Part shown: positions 7,503 through 11,835 of the stretch, one piece after another | How the letters are laid out: each line of letters starts with the position of its first letter | Position numbering within the stretch: the stretch's first letter is position 1 | From: a virus | Length of the DNA: 20,760 nucleotides | Virus record (IMG/VR): IMGVR_UViG_3300020477_000165 | Span: 1 to 20,760 of that record | Strand: one strand, 5' to 3' | Program-made: the position numbers and the translations under genes | The notes under the pieces: generated by a model | The model's input: only the letters and a program-made list of their open reading frames with translations | Told to the model about the DNA's origin: nothing | Database searches by the model: none

Positions 7503-7531
7503 TTGACATTAGTGTTTCTATAGGTTATAAT
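7503..7531 (+). promoter_or_regulatory. Consensus sigma70 promoter
   Basis: TTGACA (7503-7508), a 17-base spacer and TATAAT (7526-7531): a perfect match to the bacterial housekeeping consensus. It lies in the gap between the SleB-like gene and the exported protein gene, about 29 bases before the start codon, leaving a leader of about 22 bases with GAGG. Expected to be read early by unmodified host RNA polymerase. Confidence 0.85.
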
Positions 7532-7559
7532 ATAATGTAATCTAAAAGAAGAGGTAATT

Positions 7560-8033
7560 ATGAAGAAATCGATGTCATTTATTCTATTTGGAATTTTGGT
7601 GAGTACATCCGCAATTGCATATGAAGTAAAAACTGAATATATTACAGAGGAAGTTTGTCCAGCAATTGCAGGATGTTGGATGAATCCTAAAACTGGTGAA
7701 TGTCCAGATTGTATTACAATAACACGAAAAGTTGTTGTTGAGAATTATAATACAACTATGACAAAACCAAAAACTGTTGTACATCATGAGAAGAAACCAG
7801 AAAAGAAGAAAAATCGTTCTTGGGTTGGAGTTTTAATGAAATGTGTTTCTGCTTGTGAGAATGGATATAGATATTATTCGGATAGTGCAGGGAATTGGTA
7901 TGATAAAGATATGAATAGAACTGGTTCAACTGGTGCTGGAATAGATTGTAAGGCAACTGGTCTTGAAGAGTGGCCAGTTGGTGATTATTCTTGTGATCCA
8001 TTTAAATTGGTCAGAAGAGTAAAGAAAAGTTAG
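7560..8033 (+). CDS. Exported cysteine-rich protein of unknown function
   Basis: 157 residues, GAGG five bases before the ATG. A Sec signal peptide is clear: MKK, a hydrophobic core SFILFGILVST and a probable cleavage after SAIA (residue 20). The mature part has eight cysteines (33, 39, 48, 51, 95, 99, 130, 145), an even number that suggests disulfides in the periplasm or outside the cell. A Lys-rich linker (about 78-86) separates two Cys-bearing halves, and a CxxC (48-51) is present. I recognise no family. It has its own consensus promoter, so it is probably made early, before lysis. This would suit a host-envelope function such as superinfection exclusion, but that is inference only. Confidence 0.75.
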   Translation: MKKSMSFILFGILVSTSAIAYEVKTEYITEEVCPAIAGCWMNPKTGECPDCITITRKVVVENYNTTMTKPKTVVHHEKKPEKKKNRSWVGVLMKCVSACENGYRYYSDSAGNWYDKDMNRTGSTGAGIDCKATGLEEWPVGDYSCDPFKLVRRVKKS

Positions 8034-8060
8034 TGAATATACATATTGGTAGGAGAGAAA

Positions 8061-8312
8061 ATGCCATATTATGATTACAGTTGCAAGTCATGCAATCATG
8101 AATTTGAAATTAGCATGAGGATTAGTGAAAGAGAGAAACCCACTAAGGAGCCCTGTCCAAAATGCTCCGAAAGTGAAATAATTCTAAAACTTGCCACGCC
8201 TGTGATTGGAGATCCGTGGCATTTTGCAGGAAAGAAACCAGATGAAGGATTTAGAGATAAACTCCGTGAACTTAAAAAACATCATAGGGGAAACACAATA
8301 GATGTACATTAA
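8061..8312 (+). CDS. FmdB-type zinc-ribbon protein
   Basis: 83 residues from ATG 8061 with AGGAGAG four bases upstream. It opens MPYYDYSCKSCNHEFEI and continues with CPKC at about 32-35, giving two CxxC knuckles that should bind one zinc, as in the FmdB/CxxC_CXXC_SSSS family (Zn-ribbon). The rest is short and basic (FRDKLRELKKHHRG). FmdB-like proteins are common in T4-like marine phages, where they are usually called putative regulatory proteins without experimental support. It follows the exported protein gene by 27 bases and probably shares its sigma70 promoter. Confidence 0.8.
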   Translation: MPYYDYSCKSCNHEFEISMRISEREKPTKEPCPKCSESEIILKLATPVIGDPWHFAGKKPDEGFRDKLRELKKHHRGNTIDVH

Positions 8313-8512
8313 TTTCAAATAGAAAGGAGTGTGGCCTATCTACTTCAATAACCCATGCAATGAGAAAAAAGTACAATAATATTAGGAAATATGTAAAAAT
8401 TTTAATGGAGTAAGATTTTATCATAACACCTTTTTCAATTGGAAACTTATTGCATTATCTGCAATGAGTGATTTAATATCGGTGGAGCCTAATAAGTTCC
8501 ACCGATTTGTTT
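8313..8512 (+). other. 200-base gap with two hairpins and no convincing gene
   Basis: No protein-coding frame longer than 17 codons with a good ribosome-binding site is visible. The right third contains ATTGCA/TGCAAT (8449-8465, five-base loop) followed by a longer hairpin at 8478-8506. No tRNA T-arm is present. The stretch could be an untranslated leader of the exonuclease gene, a small RNA, or remnant sequence. Confidence 0.5.
8478..8512 (+). terminator. Strong hairpin abutting the exonuclease start codon, possible terminator
   Basis: A perfect nine-pair stem, ATCGGTGGA (8478-8486) with TCCACCGAT (8498-8506), closed by an 11-base loop and followed by TTGTTT. It looks like an intrinsic terminator of the FmdB unit, but the T-run is short and the next ATG starts at 8513, so it could instead be an RNA structure controlling translation of the exonuclease. 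Confidence 0.55.
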
Positions 8513-9223
8513 ATGAAGACATTTAATTATGATCTACTAGAAAATAAAAAAGATTTAATCGAACAAGACAATACAGGATCAGATAGAGTATATCATGGGC
8601 CGAATGGTACTTATGCATCGGTCACGAATATGTTGTATTATATGATCACTAAACCAGGCATTGATGCATGGAAAGCAAAAATAGGGGAAGAAGAGGCTAA
8701 AAAAATATCAACGAGGGCTGCAAAACGTGGAACTCGTATTCATGGATCTATTGAAAAATATTTACGTGGAGAAGAAAATTATTTTGAAGGCATTCCACAC
8801 GAAAATAGAGAACTCATTAAATTGGGATTATCTGAAATTGATCAAAGAATAGATAATATTCGTGGAATTGAACTTTCTATGTGGTCGGATGATCTCCGTC
8901 TTGCAGGAACTACTGATCTGATTGCAGAGTATAATGGAGAACTGGCCGTCATTGATTGGAAAACTGCAACATATATTAAAAAGGAAGAGTATTTACGTTC
9001 ATATATCCTTCAAGGAACTGCCTACAGTAGAATGTTGTATGAACTGTATGGAATGATCCCCAAGAAGATTGTTATATGTTCGTTTATAAGATTTGATTCA
9101 AAAAAATATAATCATATGATGGATCAAGATATTTTTATTGATTGGAGAGAGTATAATCCATTGGACTATATTCGTGAACTTAAATCGATTTGTGATGCAT
9201 ATCATTTCAAAAACAAGGAATGA
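8513..9223 (+). CDS. PD-(D/E)XK exonuclease (RecB/Cas4-like fold)
   Basis: 236 residues from ATG 8513 (an in-frame TTG at 8507 is also possible). Nuclease motifs in order: RGTRIHGSIEKYL (72-84) supplying the first acidic/His region, LAGTTDLIAEY with Asp135, AVIDWKTA with Asp148 and Lys150 (D-x-K), and LQGTAYSRMLYEL with Gln167. This is the arrangement of Mg-dependent RecB-type nucleases such as the phage YqaJ/Cas4 group. Probable role: DNA end resection in recombination-dependent replication or breakdown of host DNA. No Shine-Dalgarno sequence lies in the usual place; the only purine-rich GGTGGAG is buried in the hairpin 26 bases upstream. Confidence 0.8.
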   Translation: MKTFNYDLLENKKDLIEQDNTGSDRVYHGPNGTYASVTNMLYYMITKPGIDAWKAKIGEEEAKKISTRAAKRGTRIHGSIEKYLRGEENYFEGIPHENRELIKLGLSEIDQRIDNIRGIELSMWSDDLRLAGTTDLIAEYNGELAVIDWKTATYIKKEEYLRSYILQGTAYSRMLYELYGMIPKKIVICSFIRFDSKKYNHMMDQDIFIDWREYNPLDYIRELKSICDAYHFKNKE

Positions 9224-9231
9224 GATAAATA
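9224..9231 (+). promoter_or_regulatory. Possible late-promoter-like element before the tmRNA
   Basis: GATAAATA differs at one base from the T4 late octamer TATAAATA and lies directly after the exonuclease stop, about 10-25 bases before the first tmRNA-like pairing segment. A transcript starting near 9236-9240 would begin at about the right place. AT-rich sequence makes chance matches frequent. Confidence 0.3.
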
Positions 9232-9301
9232 TTTATGGTATTGATGAGGTTGGTGAAATAAACTAGACAGGACGCCAGTTCGATTCTGGCCGCCTCCACC
9301 A

Positions 9302-9411
9302 AATACATAGGAGCAGATGAATGACACAAGTAGATTGGCATTGTGGACATTATTCATCGTTGTAGTTGTTATTTTATTAGAATTTTTAGAAATGCTTACT
9401 GTGTAATTGAT
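9302..9411 (+). other. Intervening spacer of the permuted tmRNA
   Basis: This is the segment between the encoded CCA (ending 9301) and the first base of the 5' acceptor strand (9412). In known permuted tmRNAs this spacer closes the acceptor stem of the precursor and is removed by processing (RNase P at the 5' side of the coding piece and 3' processing at CCA), leaving two RNAs. At 110 bases it contains a complete small reading frame. Confidence 0.8.
9317..9406 (+). CDS. Possible 29-residue membrane microprotein inside the tmRNA spacer
   Basis: ATG 9317 to TAA 9404-9406 lies wholly inside the tmRNA spacer. The peptide starts MNDTSRLALW and continues as an unbroken hydrophobic run (TLFIVVVVILLEFLEML), a plausible single transmembrane helix. 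AGGAG at 9309-9313 is only three bases before this ATG; a second ATG at 9321 in another frame has ideal seven-base spacing but gives only 14 codons. The spacer would be cut from the tmRNA precursor, so the frame could be translated from the precursor, the excised RNA or read-through transcripts. No homologue is recognised, and it may not be translated. Confidence 0.35.
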   Translation: MNDTSRLALWTLFIVVVVILLEFLEMLTV

Positions 9412-9614
9412 GGGGGCGAAAATGGGTGATCGACTGATAGAGATAAAGACCAAAGGAGATACCCAGTTGAGCCACGACTGTGAAAGTGCAACCATAATAA
9501 TCGCAAACAATGCTGATTATACACCCGCATCTTCTTATGCACTTGCTGCATAGTAGATAGCCGAGTTGGTGAAAGCCTGGGGAAGATCACTTGGGAACAG
9601 AAGAATCTTCCCCA
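9412..9614 (+). ncRNA. ssrA: Coding piece of the two-piece tmRNA
   Basis: Runs from the 5' acceptor strand GGGGGCG through the D-loop analogue, PK1 region, resume codon and tag to a ten-pair hairpin, TGGGGAAGAT (9578-9587) with ATCTTCCCCA (9605-9614), with a 17-base loop. The sequence just before the resume codon, TAATC-GCA, parallels TAGTC-GCA of E. coli tmRNA. A P5-like stem, CTTGCT (9542-9547) with AGCCGAG (9559-9565, one bulged C), encloses the tag stop codons, as expected. The true 3' end may lie a few bases beyond 9614. Confidence 0.8.
9503..9556 (+). other. tmRNA tag-peptide frame
   Basis: Starting at the resume codon GCA (9503-9505), the frame encodes ANNADYTPASSYALAA followed by two TAG stops. 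The start AN and the end YALAA match the normal tag form, the latter being the ClpXP/ClpAP degradation signal. At 16 encoded residues it is longer than the ten of E. coli. Confidence 0.88.
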
Positions 9615-9637
9615 CTACACACTTAACGGAAAGTAAA

Positions 9638-10015
9638 ATGGCAACTAGAAAAAACCGAATAGGTGATGATAAAATTAATACTGAAACCGAATTTATTGAT
9701 AGTTCGGAAGAAAAATTATGGGAGCAAAATCCAATGGAAGCATTGAGGTATGAGAAAATTGAAACAAGAAAGAAGTTGAATTGGTGGGCACGTTTTTCTT
9801 TGTCACTTATTGTAGTACTTACTTTTTTGTTTTTAGTATGGTTATTGTTTTATGCAGAATTGCCACAAGCAAGTCGCGATCTAGTGAATATCATGGTTGG
9901 AGCCTACGTAGCTGTTCTTGCTAAGTCAACCGATTACTGGTTTAAAGATAAAGATGATCCTGAGCAAAAGGAAACTGAAAATGTGTCACAAAATGGAAAT
10001 AATGACACAATTTAA
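9638..10015 (+). CDS. Two-helix membrane protein, holin candidate
   Basis: 125 residues from ATG 9638, with GGAAAG seven to eight bases upstream. The N-terminal 49 residues are charged and hydrophilic, followed by a transmembrane helix at about 50-72 (WWARFSLSLIVVLTFLFLVWLL), a short loop and a second hydrophobic segment at about 82-101 (LVNIMVGAYVAVLAKSTDYWF), then a hydrophilic tail. The second segment, with Gly-Ala-Tyr near the middle and Tyr-Trp-Phe at the end, resembles small phage holin-like membrane proteins, but I cannot assign a family. It lies about 2 kb from the SleB-type hydrolase. Lysis is one possibility; another inner-membrane role is equally open. Confidence 0.7.
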   Translation: MATRKNRIGDDKINTETEFIDSSEEKLWEQNPMEALRYEKIETRKKLNWWARFSLSLIVVLTFLFLVWLLFYAELPQASRDLVNIMVGAYVAVLAKSTDYWFKDKDDPEQKETENVSQNGNNDTI

Positions 10016-10016
10016 C

Positions 10017-10044
10017 TTGACAATTTCGTATAATCTGTTATAAT
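10017..10044 (+). promoter_or_regulatory. Sigma70-type promoter upstream of gp33-gp59-gp32
   Basis: TTGACA (10017-10022), a 16-base spacer and TATAAT (10039-10044), both boxes perfect. Transcription should start near 10051, so the GGAG at 10045-10048 would not be part of this message. Shares the ACTTGACA context with the promoter at 7503. Confidence 0.75.
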
Positions 10045-10076
10045 GGAGATATAATAAAGTGAAAGAGTTACTTAAT

Positions 10077-10289
10077 ATGTACACATCTGAAAAATATAAT
10101 GAAGAGATTGAAAAATTGGTTGAAACAACCAGTATGAGTTATCTCGACGCAATGTTATATCATGCAGAAGAAAATGGTCTTGAATCGGAAACAGTCGCAG
10201 GATTGGTTAATACTAAAACTAAAACTAAATTAAGGGAAGAGGCCGAACAGTTGAATTTTATGCCTAAGACAGCAAAACTCCCTATATGA
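10077..10289 (+). CDS. 33: Late promoter coactivator gp33
   Basis: 70 residues from ATG 10077, preceded by AAAGAG nine bases upstream. A GTG at 10059 would add six residues, but its GGAG lies upstream of the predicted transcription start. Sequence YNEEIEKLVETTSMSYLDAMLYHAEENGLESETVAGLV...KLREEAEQLNF resembles the conserved part of T4 gp33 (112 residues), which bridges RNA polymerase beta flap and the gp45 clamp during late transcription. The strongest support is context: gp33, gp59, gp32 in this order is exactly the T4 arrangement. The end LPI and the short length look like marine versions. It overlaps gp59 as ATGA. Confidence 0.78.
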   Translation: MYTSEKYNEEIEKLVETTSMSYLDAMLYHAEENGLESETVAGLVNTKTKTKLREEAEQLNFMPKTAKLPI

Positions 10290-10900
10290 TTTATCAAGTG
10301 ACACCTTTTGAAGTTTATCAGAAATACTTATCACTTAAACAACATTTTAATAAAAAAGATTATGACTTCTTCAAGTTCAATGGAAGAGTTCGTGCAAAAG
10401 AATCTTCATTTGAAAAACGAAGAGACAGACATCATTTCATAAGATTATCGAAGATTTATAAAGATGATGAGATTACAAGATTTTTTGTTTCTAATTTTGT
10501 TAAATCAAAAAATTCTTGGGTTGGTGATCTTACTTCACCAGAAGGTAGACAAAATTATATTACATGGAAGGCAAAGATTCAAGGCCTTCCATATGTATTT
10601 GAAAGTGAAATCGATTCATTGTTTAATGAATATGATGAATTTAATTCACTTTTTGATGTTGTGGGTGGTCAACATCCACCAGTACTTCGCCATGTATTTG
10701 GTGAAGAAGTGTCGTTGGAAACTTTTTTAATATTAGATTCCATACTTCACTTTACCTCTAAATTCAATGAGAAAATAGAGGAATCGGTCATGTGGCCGGA
10801 ACTATATAGTATGTGTAATAATTATGCTCCATTCGTGGTTGTGAATAAGCAGAAATATGTAGACATACTGAAAAAACAAGTAGAATTACATTATGAATAA
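10286..10900 (+). CDS. 59: Helicase loader gp59
   Basis: 204 residues (T4 gp59: 217). Seen: VTPFEVYQKYLSLKQHF at the N-terminus, then SFEKRRDRHHFIRLSKIY, which parallels the T4 segment YQKRRDKYFFQKLSEKY, then FFVSNFVKSKNSWVGDL (T4 FISNLVANQDAWIGDI) and VSLETFLILDSIL (T4 ISFETFILLDSFL). gp59 binds fork DNA and gp32-coated ssDNA and loads the gp41 helicase, coordinating leading and lagging strands. It starts inside the stop codon of gp33 (ATGA at 10286-10289) and is followed 38 bases later by gp32, its protein partner. Confidence 0.92.
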   Translation: MIYQVTPFEVYQKYLSLKQHFNKKDYDFFKFNGRVRAKESSFEKRRDRHHFIRLSKIYKDDEITRFFVSNFVKSKNSWVGDLTSPEGRQNYITWKAKIQGLPYVFESEIDSLFNEYDEFNSLFDVVGGQHPPVLRHVFGEEVSLETFLILDSILHFTSKFNEKIEESVMWPELYSMCNNYAPFVVVNKQKYVDILKKQVELHYE

Positions 10901-10938
10901 AGTGGATAATCCGAAACACGTAGAAATAGGAGAATAAA

Positions 10939-11832
10939 ATGGCAAGTTCATTTGCATCCCTCAAGAAGTCCCGAAAATCCGATCTGGAAAAACTTCAATC
11001 GGAAGTGGACAAAATCAATAACCCTCAAAACAATTTTAGTCGGGAAGATGACCGCTTCTGGAAAGCGGAACTCGACAAATCTGGAAATGGATATGCAGTT
11101 ATCCGTTTTCTTCCTGCACCCAATAATGAAGATATGCCCTATGTGCGTGTTTTCAATCATGGATTTCAGGGCCCAGGTGGGTGGTACATCGAAAATTCTC
11201 TGACAACTCTTGGTCAGAAAGACCCATTGGCGGAGTATAACTCCACTCTTTGGAATTCAGGGATCGAGGCAAATAAAGAAATTGCCCGCAAACAAAAGAG
11301 AAGGTTGACCTACTTCTCTAACATTTACGTTGTTGAGGACAAGGCAAATCCTCAGAACGAAGGAAAAGTTTGTCTTTTCCGTTATGGTAAGAAGATCTTT
11401 GATAAGATCAGTTCCATGGCGAATCCAGAGTTTGAGGATGAGTCACCAGTAGACGTATTTTCCTTTTGGGAAGGTGCGAACTTTAAGTTGAAGATTCGTA
11501 AGGTTGATGGATTCTCCAACTATGATAAGTCGGAGTTCATCACTCCTGCTCCTCTGTCTGAAGATGATTCAAAGATGGAAGAAGTTTGGACTCAACAATA
11601 TGCTCTTAATGAGTTTGTTGATCAGAAAAATTTCAAGACATATGATGAGTTAAAGGCTCGTCTGGATATTGTTCTTGGGAATGTTAAAACTGCCGCAATG
11701 TCGGCACCAACTTCCGTTGATCATTCAGAACCACCATTTGATGGTGGACAACCAATCAACAAACCTTCTTATACAGAAGAAGAAGTACAGGATGAAAATC
11801 TTGATTACTTCAAGAAGTTAGCCGAAGTGTAA
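10939..11832 (+). CDS. 32: Single-stranded DNA-binding protein gp32
   Basis: 297 residues (T4 gp32: 301), with a good AGGAG seven bases before the ATG. Layout: basic N-terminal cooperativity region with LKKSRKS (8-14), equivalent to the T4 LAST motif, OB-fold core (YAVIRFLPAP, GPGGWYIENSLTTLG, LTYFSNIYVVED, LFRYGKKIFDKI, SPVDVFSFWEGANFKLKIRK) and an acidic C-terminal tail (EEEVQDENLDYFKKLAEV) that contacts gp59 and polymerase. The zinc site of T4 gp32 is lost: His74 remains, but the three Cys ligands are replaced (Asn86, and DPLAE in place of CPVC), and the protein has only one Cys (145). Codon choice is richer in G/C than neighbouring genes, consistent with high expression. Confidence 0.95.
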   Translation: MASSFASLKKSRKSDLEKLQSEVDKINNPQNNFSREDDRFWKAELDKSGNGYAVIRFLPAPNNEDMPYVRVFNHGFQGPGGWYIENSLTTLGQKDPLAEYNSTLWNSGIEANKEIARKQKRRLTYFSNIYVVEDKANPQNEGKVCLFRYGKKIFDKISSMANPEFEDESPVDVFSFWEGANFKLKIRKVDGFSNYDKSEFITPAPLSEDDSKMEEVWTQQYALNEFVDQKNFKTYDELKARLDIVLGNVKTAAMSAPTSVDHSEPPFDGGQPINKPSYTEEEVQDENLDYFKKLAEV

Positions 11833-11835
11833 CTT

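Larger units (their letters stand above)
9240..9620 (+). ncRNA. ssrA: Circularly permuted (two-piece) tmRNA
   Basis: The 3' half comes first. T-arm GCCAG-TTCGATT-CTGGC (9274-9290), acceptor 3' strand CGCCTCC (9291-9297), discriminator A and encoded CCA (9299-9301). After a 110-base spacer comes the 5' half, beginning GGGGGCG (9412-9418), which pairs with CGCCTCC over seven pairs including G3-U70, the alanine identity pair of all tmRNAs. A D-loop-like ATCGAC follows. P2 can form from TAG and ACCAA (9438-9440, 9449-9453) with CTA and TTGGT (9263-9265, 9250-9254), around an 8x8 internal loop. A hairpin CAGTTG/CGACTG (9463-9479), the reading frame for a tag at 9503-9550 ending TAG TAG, and a final hairpin complete it. 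tmRNA rescues stalled ribosomes with SmpB and tags the nascent protein. The outer ends are estimates. Confidence 0.9.

Noticed and set aside
8360-8413. 17-codon frame (MRKKYNNIRKYV...) in the gap before the exonuclease
   Set aside because: Very short, no convincing ribosome-binding site, composition expected from AT-rich non-coding DNA.
9240-9301. An ordinary tRNA gene ending in GCCTCCACCA
   Set aside because: The T-arm and CCA are good, but there is no 5' acceptor strand, D-arm or anticodon arm upstream; the matching acceptor strand lies downstream at 9412, and a tag frame follows, so tmRNA explains it better.
9578-9614. Ten-pair hairpin as a terminator
   Set aside because: It is followed by CACTACACAC with no T-run, and it lies where the tmRNA coding piece should fold.
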